From an uncultured Merdimonas sp. (GTDB lineage Bacteria; Bacillota; Clostridia; Lachnospirales; Lachnospiraceae), in the NCBI GenBank assembly GCA_944378225.1, contig CALWGE010000004.1:25082-89081 (forward strand): 64,000 nucleotides of DNA. Direction: 5' to 3'. Made by a program: the position numbers and the translations under genes. Positions within the stretch are counted from its first letter, which is position 1. Each line of letters begins with the position of its first letter. Shown here in pieces: positions 1 to 8,848 of the stretch. A model generated the notes under the pieces. The model made no database searches. It saw nothing but the letters and a program-made list of their open reading frames with translations, and was not told the DNA's origin.

Positions 1-78
1 GTTTCCGTAGGTTCTGCAGACGCGATGAAAATTTTTCTGAATGCATTCCTGGAGGCTGACAGACAGGAAGAGGAGTGA
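1..78 (+). CDS. C-terminal fragment of an unidentified protein
   Basis: The window opens inside a reading frame that runs to a TGA at 76-78 and encodes the last 25 residues, ending in a charged tail (EADRQEEE). The gene's start lies upstream of the window. The tail is too short for me to assign a family. Its stop lies only 6 bases before the next ATG, and the next gene's Shine-Dalgarno (gaggag, about 69-75) is inside its last codons, so the two genes are probably co-transcribed and translationally coupled. Confidence 0.6.
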   Translation, partial: VSVGSADAMKIFLNAFLEADRQEEE

Positions 79-84
79 GACCGG

Positions 85-1431
85 ATGGTAAGAGTAATCA
101 CATATGGCACATTTGATTTGCTGCATTATGGACATATCCGGCTGCTGGAGCGGGCAAAGGCGCTGGGAGATTACCTGATTGTGGGCGTTACCGGCGATGA
201 TTTTGACAAGACCCGGGGAAAAATTAATGTACAGCAGTCTCTGATGGAGCGTGTGGAGGCTGTCAGAGCTACAGGACTGGCAGATGAAATTATCATAGAA
301 GAGTATGAAGGTCAGAAGATTGATGATATCAGGCGTTATCATATTGATATTTTCACAGTGGGATCCGACTGGAAAGGAAAGTTTGATTATCTGAATGCTT
401 ACTGTAAGGTAATTTATCTGGACAGAACAGAGGGAATTTCCAGCTCTGAGATTCGTTCCCAGCGAAGGGAAATCCGTCTGGGACTGACAGGAATGCCGGA
501 GGATCTCCTGAAATTTCAGCGAGAAAGCAGTTTCGTAAATGGAGTAACCATCAGCGGAATCTGTACAGAAGAGCTGACGGAAGAACTGCCGGAAGTATTC
601 CGGACTCTGCCCTGTATTACAGACTCTTATGAAGAACTTCTGAAGTATTCAGATGCATTATATATTCTTTCTCATCCTTCCAGACATTATGAAGAAGTAA
701 AAACCGCTCTGGAGGCAGGAAAACATGTACTCTGTGAAGCTCCGGTAGCTCTCTCGGCACAGCAGTGCAAAGAACTTTTTGCTCTGGCACGCGAAAAGAA
801 ATGTGTGCTGATGGAAGGGATTAAGACAGCATATTCCACAGCTTATTACCGTTTGCTTCTGCTGGCGAAAAGCGGACAGATAGGGAAAATTGTGTCAGTG
901 GATGCGACATGTACCCGTCTGGAGGACGGAAGAGGAAACAGCCCTGAACAAACCAATCGCAGCTGGAACAGTCTGTGCGACTGGGGTCCCACGGCAATGC
1001 TCCCTGTTTTTCAGCTTCTGGGTACAGACTGCAGGGAAAAACAGATTATCAGCCATCTGTCGGAACAGGATCCTTTCTACGATGTATTCACAAGAATTCA
1101 TTTTATCTATCCGGAAGCAGCTGCCTCTGTAAAGGTAGGAAAAGGAGCCAAGGCAGAGGGAGACCTGATTATATCCGGCACGAAGGGGTACATTTATGTA
1201 CCGGCACCCTGGTGGAAGACGGATTATTTTGAGATTCGCTATGAAAATCCTGCGGAGAATAAGCGGTATTTCTATCAGCTGGACGGAGAGGGAATCCGGT
1301 ATGAAATTGTGGCTTTTCTGAAATCCATTGAACGGGGAAGAAGTAACTCCTATGTGGAAGAAGAGGTTTCACAGGCGATAGCCGGCGTGATAGAAGATTT
1401 TTATAAAAGAAAAGATACAAGAGAAATTTAG
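85..1431 (+). CDS. TagD-like cytidylyltransferase fused to a degenerate Gfo/Idh/MocA oxidoreductase domain
   Basis: Two domains are visible in 448 residues. Residues 1-135 form a glycerol-3-phosphate-cytidylyltransferase-like domain: TYGTFDLLHYGH at 6-17 carries the HxGH nucleotidyl-transfer motif (H14, H17), and GISSSEIR at 117-124 matches the second signature. Such enzymes make CDP-activated precursors, for example CDP-glycerol for teichoic acids. Residues 150-448 resemble Gfo/Idh/MocA NAD(P)-dependent sugar oxidoreductases. However, the usual EKP lysine is alanine (GKHVLCEAP, A219), the GxH motif near 301-303 reads GPT, and no clean GxGxxG is seen, so this half is probably not an active dehydrogenase. 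The start ATG has an overlapping SD and couples to the preceding gene. The convergent neighbour is a CDP-glycerol glycerophosphotransferase-like gene, which fits cell-wall or capsule polymer synthesis. The fusion and the lost residues are seen directly; the substrate is inferred. Confidence 0.8.
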   Translation: MVRVITYGTFDLLHYGHIRLLERAKALGDYLIVGVTGDDFDKTRGKINVQQSLMERVEAVRATGLADEIIIEEYEGQKIDDIRRYHIDIFTVGSDWKGKFDYLNAYCKVIYLDRTEGISSSEIRSQRREIRLGLTGMPEDLLKFQRESSFVNGVTISGICTEELTEELPEVFRTLPCITDSYEELLKYSDALYILSHPSRHYEEVKTALEAGKHVLCEAPVALSAQQCKELFALAREKKCVLMEGIKTAYSTAYYRLLLLAKSGQIGKIVSVDATCTRLEDGRGNSPEQTNRSWNSLCDWGPTAMLPVFQLLGTDCREKQIISHLSEQDPFYDVFTRIHFIYPEAAASVKVGKGAKAEGDLIISGTKGYIYVPAPWWKTDYFEIRYENPAENKRYFYQLDGEGIRYEIVAFLKSIERGRSNSYVEEEVSQAIAGVIEDFYKRKDTREI

Positions 1432-1456
1432 GGGATGATGTTCATCCCCTTTTTTT
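1431..1456. terminator. Bidirectional intrinsic terminator shared by convergent genes
   Basis: The stem GGGGATGA (1431-1438) pairs with TCATCCCC (1442-1449) around a 3-base loop and is followed by seven T. The + gene's stop (1429-1431) touches the hairpin, and the - gene's stop (1442-1444) lies inside it. Weak A-richness on the 5' side allows some function on the - strand. Confidence 0.85.
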
Positions 1457-2605
1457 CATTTTCTCTATGATAAGATCCGCTACTGCTTCAGAAGCGTGTC
1501 CATCGTCATAGAAGCCCAGCATATCACAGAAATCCCGGCATTTTCTGCGATAATCGTCCTCGTCAAAACTTTCTATCTGCTGCATGAGCTCCTGGTTTGA
1601 AAGGGCAAGGGTAAAGGGCAGATCTTTTAAATCAAAATAGTAATCTTTTGTACGTTTCATCTCCTCATAATCTTCCGCATAGAGAAAACCGGGCTTCCCG
1701 ATCATCGGAAAATCAAAGGCACAGCCGGAGTAGTCGCTGATGATAATATCGCTGGCAACGAGAAGCTCCTGCATATTTTCATAAGGACTTGCGTTCAGAA
1801 TTCGATCTGTGTAGGTCAGAGGATAATCCTGATAGCTTACATTGGGATGCATGCGGACGAGAACGGCCCAGGTTCCGCCGAACCGCTTTGCAAGTGAGAT
1901 CAGAAGCTGGCTGTAGTCCAGATTATACATGTCCGTTTTCCGGCTGTCCCGGTAAGTAGGAGCGTAAAGAGCGAGCTTTGTTCCCTCCGGCAAGCCAAAA
2001 TGTGTATGAACCTTTCGGATATATGGTTCCGGGTCCTCAAAGTAAATATCATTTTTGGGAATTCCTTTTTCAAGGATGGGGCCGTCATACCAGAAGGCTT
2101 CCCGGTAAGAGTTGCTTTCCCACCGGCAGCAGGCCAGAAGTAAATCCATGTTCTGGGAATCGACTTTAGCGTAGGATACATATTCCCGGGAAAGCGCTTC
2201 CTCACAGTCCTTTTCTACTTTTTTCAGTCCCAGCCCTCCGTGCCAGGTCTGAATATAGAACTGCTGCGGTCGTTTACGGAAATAATAAAGCTTTCGGGTA
2301 TCATCCACCCAGGTACCGGCTGTAGCCATATGCCAGGCAAAGGCTATGGTATTGGGACGGACAGGACGGATGCCTGCCGGCAGATCGTAATCTGCAGCAG
2401 ATGTCCAGTAAAGTTTCCATCCAAGATTACGGCGGAGAAATTCCTGGGCGATAAATTTGGGATTGTCTCCGTATCCGCCGCCGTTAAAATTACTGAAGAC
2501 GATTTTTTCACGATCCAGTGGAAAATGAATAAACAGATTCCAGCACAGTTTCATCAGAAGCCGATGACTTTTCAGATATACAGGCAGTAGCAGTTTTTTC
2601 AGCAT
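1442..2605 (-). CDS. CDP-glycerol glycerophosphotransferase family protein (TagB/TagF-like)
   Basis: This 387-residue protein belongs to the family that transfers glycerol-phosphate or ribitol-phosphate from the CDP-alditol to teichoic acid linkage units or polymers at the inner membrane face. Family landmarks are FSNFNGGGYGDNPKFIA near the N terminus, the histidine motif QTWHGGLGLKK in the middle, APTYRDS and the C-terminal SDYSGCAFDFP. The length fits the single catalytic domain (PF04464 type) without the long N-terminal extension of polymerising TagF enzymes. That suggests a primase- or decoration-type enzyme, but donor and acceptor cannot be read from sequence. SD ggagg precedes the ATG. 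It runs opposite the cytidylyltransferase fusion and the two end in a shared terminator. Confidence 0.85.
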   Translation of the reverse strand: MLKKLLLPVYLKSHRLLMKLCWNLFIHFPLDREKIVFSNFNGGGYGDNPKFIAQEFLRRNLGWKLYWTSAADYDLPAGIRPVRPNTIAFAWHMATAGTWVDDTRKLYYFRKRPQQFYIQTWHGGLGLKKVEKDCEEALSREYVSYAKVDSQNMDLLLACCRWESNSYREAFWYDGPILEKGIPKNDIYFEDPEPYIRKVHTHFGLPEGTKLALYAPTYRDSRKTDMYNLDYSQLLISLAKRFGGTWAVLVRMHPNVSYQDYPLTYTDRILNASPYENMQELLVASDIIISDYSGCAFDFPMIGKPGFLYAEDYEEMKRTKDYYFDLKDLPFTLALSNQELMQQIESFDEDDYRRKCRDFCDMLGFYDDGHASEAVADLIIEKMKKRG

Positions 2606-2645
2606 GGTAAAAACCTCCAGGTGAAAGAATACTCAGAATGATCTC

Positions 2646-2674
2646 ATTTTAACATCAGTTTTGTCCGGTGTGAA
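2646..2674 (-). promoter_or_regulatory. Promoter of the glycerophosphotransferase-like gene
   Basis: Read on the - strand, TTCACA (2674-2669), 17 bases and TAAAAT (2651-2646) form a sigma-A-type promoter about 40 bases upstream of the start codon. It lies back to back with the rho promoter. Confidence 0.5.
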
Positions 2675-2685
2675 GTAATTTCGAT

Positions 2686-2714
2686 TTGCATAAACAGGAA
2701 AAATGCGTTATAAT
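2686..2714 (+). promoter_or_regulatory. rho promoter
   Basis: TTGCAT (2686-2691), exactly 17 bases, then a perfect TATAAT (2709-2714). Transcription would start near 2721 and leave a leader of about 135 nt before rho. A small hairpin (CTGCC at 2733-2737 pairing with GGCAG at 2747-2751) lies near the leader's 5' end. Rho is autoregulated in some bacteria, but nothing here proves that. Confidence 0.75.
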
Positions 2715-2855
2715 GCAGACAGATTAGTCAGACTGCCGATATATCTGGCAGGATTCCCAAAGAAAAAATTGAAAAGATAAAAAAATACTGAACATCAGGA
2801 TAATTGTCGTGAATTTAAAAAGTGAATACGGACAATGAAAGCAGGAGGATTTGAC

Positions 2856-4310
2856 ATGACAAGAGAGCAGTACGAATCGCTTCCTCTTACTGAGCTGAAA
2901 GAAATTGCGAAGGCCAGAGGAATGAGAGGAACTTCGGCGATGAAAAAAGGAAATCTGATCGATCTGATGCTGGAGAGAGATAAAGAAACCGACGTACAGA
3001 AAGAAACGCAGAGGGAGAAAGAGTATGCAGAACACCCAGAACATTCTGTAAAAGCAGAGCGTCCGGAACGAAAAGAACGCCAGGAACGCGCAGAGCGAAG
3101 TCAGATTCGGCAGGAACATGCGGAGCGGGGAACGGAACGTGCAGAACGTCAGCAGGGGGCCGTTCAGGAAACAGCAAATCTGGACAGCGGACAGGTTGTA
3201 ACGGGAATACTGGAAGTTCTCACGGATGGATATGGTTTTATCCGCAGTGACAATTATCTTCCGGGAGAAAATGATATTTATATTAATCCTGCCATGATCC
3301 GAAGATATAATCTCAAGACAGGAGATATTCTCTGCGGAAATGTAAAAATAAAGGCACAGACAGAAAAATTTGCAGCCCTTCTCTATTTAAAATCCATTAA
3401 TGGTTTCCGGCCTGACGATGCGGCAAAGCGCCGGAGTTTTGAAGATCTTACCCCCATTTTCCCAAATGAAAGGATACACCTGGAGAGGCCGGGCGGAAGT
3501 ACGGCTATGCGTATTGTGGATCTGATTTCTCCTATCGGAAAAGGGCAGAGAGGTATGATTGTGTCTCCGCCCAAGGCGGGAAAAACCACTCTGCTGAAGG
3601 ATGTGGCGAAATCCATTACCCGAAACCATCCGGAGATGCAGCTTCTGATTCTGCTGATTGATGAGCGCCCTGAAGAAGTTACAGATATTAAGGAAGCTAT
3701 TGAGGGACCGAATGTGGAAGTGATTCATTCGACATTTGACGAGCTTCCGGATCATCACAGAAGAGTCGCTGAGATGGTGATTGAACGGGCAAAGCGCCTG
3801 GTAGAGCATAAGAAGGATGTTACTATACTTCTGGACAGTATTACACGGCTGGCCCGCGCTTACAATCTGACTGTGCCGCCCAGCGGACGTACACTGTCAG
3901 GAGGTCTGGATCCGGCAGCCCTTCATATGCCAAAACGTTTCTTCGGAGCCGCCAGAAATATGCGGGAGGGCGGAAGCCTGACAATCCTCGCCACGGCTCT
4001 TGTGGATACGGGAAGCAAGATGGATGATGTGATTTATGAGGAATTCAAGGGAACGGGAAATATGGAGCTGGTTCTGAACCGGAAACTTCAGGAAAAACGA
4101 GTATTTCCCGCTATTGATATTCCAAAATCGGGAACAAGGCGCGAGGATCTGCTGCTGACGGCAGAGGAGCTGGAGGCCATGGACATTATCCGAAAAGGGC
4201 TGAACGGACTGAAGCCGGAAGATGCAGTGGAAAACGTATTGAATATGTTTGCGCGTACACGGAATAATGCGGAATTTGTACAGACAGTAAAGAAAAACAG
4301 GTTTATATAA
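2856..4310 (+). CDS. rho: Transcription termination factor Rho
   Basis: Rho is the hexameric RNA helicase of factor-dependent termination. The 484-residue product has an N-terminal SAP-like helical domain ([15 protein letters not shown]), then a highly charged Arg/Glu/Gln-rich insertion (about residues 43-101), then a cold-shock-type RNA-binding domain ([19 protein letters not shown]). The RecA-like ATPase core has Walker A PPKAGKTT (about 238-245), Walker [13 protein letters not shown] and the downstream arginine-finger region. The start at 2856 is preferred over the ATG at 2835 because aggagg (2843-2848) sits 7 bases before it and inside the longer frame. The insertion makes it longer than E. 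coli Rho, as is common in Clostridia. rpmE follows with its own promoter. Confidence 0.96.
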   Translation: MTREQYESLPLTELKEIAKARGMRGTSAMKKGNLIDLMLERDKETDVQKETQREKEYAEHPEHSVKAERPERKERQERAERSQIRQEHAERGTERAERQQGAVQETANLDSGQVVTGILEVLTDGYGFIRSDNYLPGENDIYINPAMIRRYNLKTGDILCGNVKIKAQTEKFAALLYLKSINGFRPDDAAKRRSFEDLTPIFPNERIHLERPGGSTAMRIVDLISPIGKGQRGMIVSPPKAGKTTLLKDVAKSITRNHPEMQLLILLIDERPEEVTDIKEAIEGPNVEVIHSTFDELPDHHRRVAEMVIERAKRLVEHKKDVTILLDSITRLARAYNLTVPPSGRTLSGGLDPAALHMPKRFFGAARNMREGGSLTILATALVDTGSKMDDVIYEEFKGTGNMELVLNRKLQEKRVFPAIDIPKSGTRREDLLLTAEELEAMDIIRKGLNGLKPEDAVENVLNMFARTRNNAEFVQTVKKNRFI

Positions 4311-4349
4311 AAAAGCCTCCAAAAAACAGATAAAATACAGATATTTATG

Positions 4350-4378
4350 TTGAAAACATTTTCTTTCTGTGCTATAAT
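4350..4378 (+). promoter_or_regulatory. rpmE promoter
   Basis: TTGAAA (4350-4355), 17 bases, TATAAT (4373-4378). It drives rpmE independently of rho. Confidence 0.75.
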
Positions 4379-4385
4379 CTAAAAG

Positions 4386-4521
4386 CTGTTGTATAGGCAG
4401 CTCTAACTGCAGGGACTTGCAGGGATAGCCCGGGATAGCTTGTCGTGAAATCATCGGAGCGGCATTGGCCGGGAATTAAAGTAACAGAAGTTCACAAAAT
4501 ATGAATGAAGAGGTGAAAATC
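4386..4521 (+). promoter_or_regulatory. Leader of rpmE, possible ribosomal-protein leader RNA
   Basis: About 136 nt separate the predicted transcription start from the rpmE start. The stretch holds short complementary blocks, such as gcagctctaactgc near 4397, and lacks an open frame. Structured L31 leaders have been described in Firmicutes, so autoregulation by L31 is possible. I could not confirm a consensus by eye. Confidence 0.35.
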
Positions 4522-4725
4522 ATGAAGGAAGGAATCCATCCGGAGTATTATCAGGCAACCGTAACCTGCAACTGCGGCAACACATTTGTAACAGGTTCTA
4601 CAAAGAAAGATATCCACGTTGAAATCTGCTCCAAATGTCACTCATTCTACACAGGACAGCAGAAGGCTGCGGCAGCTCGCGGACGTATTGATAAATTCAA
4701 TCGTAAATATGGCATCACGAAATAA
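4522..4725 (+). CDS. rpmE: Ribosomal protein L31, zinc-binding type
   Basis: A 67-residue large-subunit protein. It begins [10 protein letters not shown], as typical L31 does, and carries cysteines in the TCNCGN and [12 protein letters not shown] motifs that mark the zinc-binding (C+) form. The ATG at 4522 is chosen over the ATG at 4501 because the family starts there and a gaggtg SD (about 4509-4514) precedes it. It lies between rho and the DUF1385-prmC-prfA group, a common clostridial arrangement. A terminator follows. Confidence 0.95.
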   Translation: MKEGIHPEYYQATVTCNCGNTFVTGSTKKDIHVEICSKCHSFYTGQQKAAAARGRIDKFNRKYGITK

Positions 4726-4738
4726 GAAGTGTGAGCAA

Positions 4739-4768
4739 GGGGTGAGGTTGGACAATCTCACCCTTTTT
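4739..4768 (+). terminator. Intrinsic terminator after rpmE
   Basis: GGGTGAG (4740-4746) pairs with CTCACCC (4757-4763), followed by TTTTT. It separates rpmE from the DUF1385 gene, although the next SD begins only about 6 bases later, so partial read-through probably supplies the downstream genes. Confidence 0.8.
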
Positions 4769-4788
4769 GTTTCAGGAGGAAAACATTG

Positions 4789-5838
4789 ATGAATACAGCA
4801 GGAAAATCTTCAGGAATCGGAGGACAGGCTGTTCTGGAAGGCATCATGATGAGAAATCAGGATGTATATTCTGTAGCTGTGAGAAAACCTGAAGGAGAGA
4901 TCGAGGTACATTTAAGCACCTATGAGGGAACCGGAAGCAAAAAGCTTCGGAAGATTCCCATTATCCGCGGCATAATCAGTTTTGTAGACTCACTGCTTCT
5001 GGGCATGAAGTGCCTGACCTTTTCTGCCAGTTTTTATGACGAGGAAGAGGCTCAGCCCTCCAAAGCAGATACTGTGGTTCAGAAGCTTTTCGGAGATCGT
5101 GCAGAGAAGGTGGTAATGGGGCTTACAGTGGCTTTTTCCATTATTATGGCTGTGGCCATTTTCATGGTACTGCCTTATCTGGCAGCAGCCCTTCTGCGCA
5201 ATGTGATTGTGTCAGATACAGTGCTTGCGGTAATCGAAGGTGTGATCCGCCTGCTTTTATTCATTGGGTATGTTTTGCTGATTTCCATGATGAAGGACAT
5301 TCAGCGGGTGTTTCAGTACCATGGGGCAGAACATAAGTGTATTAACTGTGTGGAAAATGGTCTGGAACTGAATGTGGAGAATGTCAGAAAGAGTTCCAAG
5401 CATCATAAACGCTGCGGAACCAGTTTTATGCTGATTGTTATGGTGGTCAGCATTATTTTCTTTATTTTTATTCGTGTAGAGTCTCCGATTCTGCGTGTTG
5501 TATTCCGTATAGCGCTGGTTCCCGTTATTGCAGGTGTTTCCTATGAGTTCATTCGTCTGGCGGGAAATTCAGAGAGCAGGCTGACAGAGATTCTGAGCCG
5601 TCCGGGAATGTGGCTGCAGGCTCTGACTACAAAAGAGCCGGATGACAGCATGATTGAAGTGGGAATTGCTGCGGTAGAAGCTGTTTTTGACTGGAGAGCA
5701 TGGCAGGGAAGAGAGCCGGAAGAAGTCCCGGAAGAAAAAATGGAAGTTCCCGAAGCAAGCGAAGAGACAGAAGAATCAGGGAAGGATGAAAAGAAAGAAC
5801 CGCAGGAAATAGAGAAGGTTCTGGAGGAAGAAACTTGA
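4789..5838 (+). CDS. DUF1385 family membrane protein (YqhQ-like)
   Basis: A 349-residue integral membrane protein of unknown biochemical function. The N terminus GIGGQAVLEGIMMR and the central YHGAEHKCINCVENG are the family signatures. Several hydrophobic segments are visible (about residues 110-140, 150-170 and 210-250). The acidic C-terminal tail, rich in Glu with many EE pairs from about residue 305, is presumably cytoplasmic and disordered. ATG 4789 is preferred over TTG 4786 because aggagg (4774-4779) lies 9 bases upstream. Its stop overlaps the prmC start, so it is translationally coupled to the release-factor methylase. The family is widely found beside prmC-prfA in Firmicutes. Confidence 0.85.
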   Translation: MNTAGKSSGIGGQAVLEGIMMRNQDVYSVAVRKPEGEIEVHLSTYEGTGSKKLRKIPIIRGIISFVDSLLLGMKCLTFSASFYDEEEAQPSKADTVVQKLFGDRAEKVVMGLTVAFSIIMAVAIFMVLPYLAAALLRNVIVSDTVLAVIEGVIRLLLFIGYVLLISMMKDIQRVFQYHGAEHKCINCVENGLELNVENVRKSSKHHKRCGTSFMLIVMVVSIIFFIFIRVESPILRVVFRIALVPVIAGVSYEFIRLAGNSESRLTEILSRPGMWLQALTTKEPDDSMIEVGIAAVEAVFDWRAWQGREPEEVPEEKMEVPEASEETEESGKDEKKEPQEIEKVLEEET

Positions 5839-6668
5839 CTCTGCAGGAAGCCCTCAAAGAGGGGAGCAGGAAGCTTATGGAGGCAGATGTGCCGGAGGCA
5901 GAGCTGAATGCGTGGTATCTGCTGGAATGGTCTGCCGGTGTAAATAGAAGTCATTATCTGGCTTACCCGGAGGAAGAGCTGTCTTTGGAAAAAGAAGAGA
6001 TTTATCGGGAGGCTCTTTCCAGACGGGAAAGGCGAATTCCACTCCAGCACATTACAGGAGAGCAGGAATTCATGGGCCTGTCTTTCCGCGTCAGTGATCA
6101 GGTGCTGATTCCGCGTCAGGATACGGAAATCCTGGTGGAGGAAGCAATGAAATATCTGAAACCGGGCATGCGTTTTCTGGACCTGTGTACCGGATCGGGC
6201 TGTATTCTGTTAAGTCTCCTTCATTATTGCCCGGGAACAAAGGGAATCGGTGCAGATCTGTCATCGGGAGCTTTAAAAACAGCGGAAGAAAACAGAGAAC
6301 GCCTGGGACTGCAGGCGGAACTGGTACAAAGCGATCTGTTTGAAAAAATAGACGGAATATTTGATTTGATTGTGTCTAATCCTCCCTATATACAAAGTGC
6401 AGAAATTCCTGCCCTGATGGAGGAGGTTCGGCTGCATGAGCCGCTCATGGCGCTGGATGGTCATGAGGATGGACTGTTTTTTTACAGGAAAATAGCAGAA
6501 ATGAGTCCTCGGTATCTGAAGGACGGCGGTTGTATCTGCCTGGAAATCGGTTTTGATCAGGGAGAGAGTGTACCAGCTCTTCTTCGGGACAGAGGTTTTG
6601 AGAAAATAGAAGTAATCCGTGACCTGGCCGGACTTGATCGGGTTGTGCGGGCACAGATAAGAAAATGA
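5835..6668 (+). CDS. prmC: Release factor glutamine methyltransferase
   Basis: PrmC methylates the Gln of the GGQ motif of RF1 and RF2 using S-adenosylmethionine. The 277-residue product has the N-terminal helical substrate-recruitment domain and a Rossmann methyltransferase domain. Its SAM motif is [14 protein letters not shown] and its catalytic motif is SNPPYIQ. The start is a TTG at 5835 whose last two bases overlap the TGA of the previous gene, with ggaggaag immediately upstream; no ATG gives a better N terminus. Its substrate gene prfA follows after 13 bases. Confidence 0.93.
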   Translation: MTLQEALKEGSRKLMEADVPEAELNAWYLLEWSAGVNRSHYLAYPEEELSLEKEEIYREALSRRERRIPLQHITGEQEFMGLSFRVSDQVLIPRQDTEILVEEAMKYLKPGMRFLDLCTGSGCILLSLLHYCPGTKGIGADLSSGALKTAEENRERLGLQAELVQSDLFEKIDGIFDLIVSNPPYIQSAEIPALMEEVRLHEPLMALDGHEDGLFFYRKIAEMSPRYLKDGGCICLEIGFDQGESVPALLRDRGFEKIEVIRDLAGLDRVVRAQIRK

Positions 6669-6681
6669 TGGAGGGAAGACT

Positions 6682-7758
6682 ATGTTTGATAAGCTGGACG
6701 ATCTGCTTCTGCGGTATGAAGATCTGATGAATGAGCTGAACGAGCCGTCCGTGGTCAATGATCAGAGCCGGTTTCGAAAGCTGATGAAAGAACAGAGTGA
6801 TTTGCAGCCGATTGTAGATGCTTATAAAGAATATAAGAAATGCAAGGAAACCGTCGAAGAGAGCCTTCAGATGCTGGAGGAAGAGAGCGACGAAGAAATG
6901 CGGGAAATGCTCAAGGAAGAGCTTGCAGAAGCAAAAGATCGTATTGAAGAACTGGAGCATACACTGAAGATTCTGCTTCTGCCCAAGGATCCTAACGATG
7001 ATAAGAATGTCATTGTAGAAATCCGTGCCGGAGCCGGCGGAGACGAAGCAGCCCTGTTTGCGGCTGAGATTTACAGAATGTATGTGCATTATGCGGAAGG
7101 ACGACGCTGGAAAGTGGAAGTCATGGAAGCAGATGAGATAGGAATCGGCGGAATGAAGAGCGTGACTTTTATGATTCATGGTCAGGGCGCCTATTCCGTT
7201 ATGAAATATGAATCCGGCGTACACAGGGTACAGCGTGTGCCGGAAACAGAGTCCGGCGGACGAATCCATACGTCGACTGTCACAGTAGCCGTGATGCCCG
7301 AGGCAGAGGAAGTGGATGTACAGATCGATGAAAAAGACATCCGTATTGATGTAATGCGTGCTTCCGGAAACGGCGGGCAGTGTGTCAACACCACGGATTC
7401 TGCCGTACGTCTGACCCACTATCCTACAGGAATCGTGGTATACAGCCAGACGGAGAAATCACAGCTTCAGAATAAGGCCAAGGCGTTTGCTCTGCTTCGT
7501 GCCAAACTTTATGATATCGAGTGCCAGAAGGCTCACGATGCGGAGGCAGAGGCCAGAAGAAGTCAGATTGGAACGGGAGATCGTTCGGAGAAGATTCGTA
7601 CGTATAACTTCCCGCAGGGGCGTGTGACAGATCACAGAATCGGTCTTACCCTGTATAAGCTGGATAAGATTCTGGACGGAGATATTCAGGAGATTATTGA
7701 TGCCTGCATTGCCGCAGATCAGGCAGCAAAGCTGGCAAAAATGAATGAAGAAGAGTAA
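6682..7758 (+). CDS. prfA: Peptide chain release factor 1
   Basis: RF1 reads UAA and UAG and triggers peptide release. The 358-residue protein carries the catalytic GGQ (231-233, within SGNGGQCVN) and the codon-recognition loop [13 protein letters not shown] (from about 186). This loop marks it as RF1 rather than RF2. It lies directly after prmC, whose product modifies this GGQ. SD ggaggg precedes the ATG. Confidence 0.96.
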   Translation: MFDKLDDLLLRYEDLMNELNEPSVVNDQSRFRKLMKEQSDLQPIVDAYKEYKKCKETVEESLQMLEEESDEEMREMLKEELAEAKDRIEELEHTLKILLLPKDPNDDKNVIVEIRAGAGGDEAALFAAEIYRMYVHYAEGRRWKVEVMEADEIGIGGMKSVTFMIHGQGAYSVMKYESGVHRVQRVPETESGGRIHTSTVTVAVMPEAEEVDVQIDEKDIRIDVMRASGNGGQCVNTTDSAVRLTHYPTGIVVYSQTEKSQLQNKAKAFALLRAKLYDIECQKAHDAEAEARRSQIGTGDRSEKIRTYNFPQGRVTDHRIGLTLYKLDKILDGDIQEIIDACIAADQAAKLAKMNEEE

Positions 7759-7786
7759 CTGACTGACCGCCGGAGAGTGAAAAGCT

Positions 7787-8848
7787 ATGAGTGGAAAGAC
7801 GGAAGCGCACATGAAAGGTGCGCGCAGTCAGACAATTGACGCGATCAAGGGAGCGGCAATCCTGCTTGTGATGGCGGGACATGTACTCGTGTGGAATCAC
7901 ATGGAGGATCCGTATCTCTATGATGTAATCAAAGTAATACAGATGCCGCTGTTCATTATGGTCAGCGGCTATTTGTGCGGAATGGGAAGGCGTGTCAGCG
8001 GACTTTCAGACTATGGAAATATTCTGAAAAAACGGGCGCTGGCTTATCTGACACCCTTCTTTTTCTGGATTCTCCTGCTTCATCCACGGTATCCGGTATC
8101 CAGTGTGATACGAGTTCTTTTTGATCTGGATGAGGGGCTATGGTTTCTGATGACGCTGTTTCTCCTGACGGTCATGATTTATACAGCCCAGCTGGCAGAA
8201 AGTATTGTGCTGCGGCGATTACGGGGAGAGAAACAGACGGAAAACGTAAGATACAGGAAGATTGGCAGAGCTGTTTTCTGGCTGGTTTATGGCGCCATGG
8301 CAGCTTTTGTTGTTCTGGAAACCTTGCTGGGATGGCAGTTCCTGAGTCCGGGCCTCACAAGACTTTATCTTCCTTTTTATCTGACAGGCTATCTGGCAGG
8401 ATGCCATATGGATCTGATTCGGAAAATCCCGGAGACGGGAAAGAAACTGCTGTGTGCGGGTTCTCTTCTTCTGCTTCTTATCATGGCTGCGGCCTGGGAT
8501 CTGCAGGATGTAAGTACCCTTGTATTACTGGGCCGGCAGATTCTGGCTTCCTTTACAGGCTGTCTGGGAGCAGCCCTGCTTTTGAGGTACCTTCGGAATG
8601 GAAGGATAAAAAGATTTCTGGCCTTTCTGGGAGGGTATACCCTGGAGATTTATGTGCTGCATTTTCATTTTGCCACGGTGCTGAATCCTGGAAGAACCTA
8701 CCAGCTTTATACCTGGGAAGGAGCAGGATTTGCGCTGGCTTCCTTTGCAGTGATGAGTCTTATTACCGGAGTGATCATTATCGTTACGAAAAAATTCTGG
8801 CTGCTTGACTTTCTTCTGTATGGAAAGCAGAGACGGAGGAAATTATGA
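7787..8848 (+). CDS. Acyltransferase family 3 membrane protein
   Basis: A 353-residue polytopic membrane protein of the Acyl_transf_3 (OafA/NodX/WecH-like) family, which transfers acyl groups, often acetyl, onto surface glycans. The N-terminal signature TIDAIKGAAILLVMAGHVLVW includes the family His in the first helix, followed by about nine more hydrophobic segments. Its stop overlaps the next gene's start by ATGA, so it is coupled to the MBOAT gene. It is the first gene of the glycan locus that runs to 19.9 kb. The acceptor is unknown. Confidence 0.82.
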   Translation: MSGKTEAHMKGARSQTIDAIKGAAILLVMAGHVLVWNHMEDPYLYDVIKVIQMPLFIMVSGYLCGMGRRVSGLSDYGNILKKRALAYLTPFFFWILLLHPRYPVSSVIRVLFDLDEGLWFLMTLFLLTVMIYTAQLAESIVLRRLRGEKQTENVRYRKIGRAVFWLVYGAMAAFVVLETLLGWQFLSPGLTRLYLPFYLTGYLAGCHMDLIRKIPETGKKLLCAGSLLLLLIMAAAWDLQDVSTLVLLGRQILASFTGCLGAALLLRYLRNGRIKRFLAFLGGYTLEIYVLHFHFATVLNPGRTYQLYTWEGAGFALASFAVMSLITGVIIIVTKKFWLLDFLLYGKQRRRKL

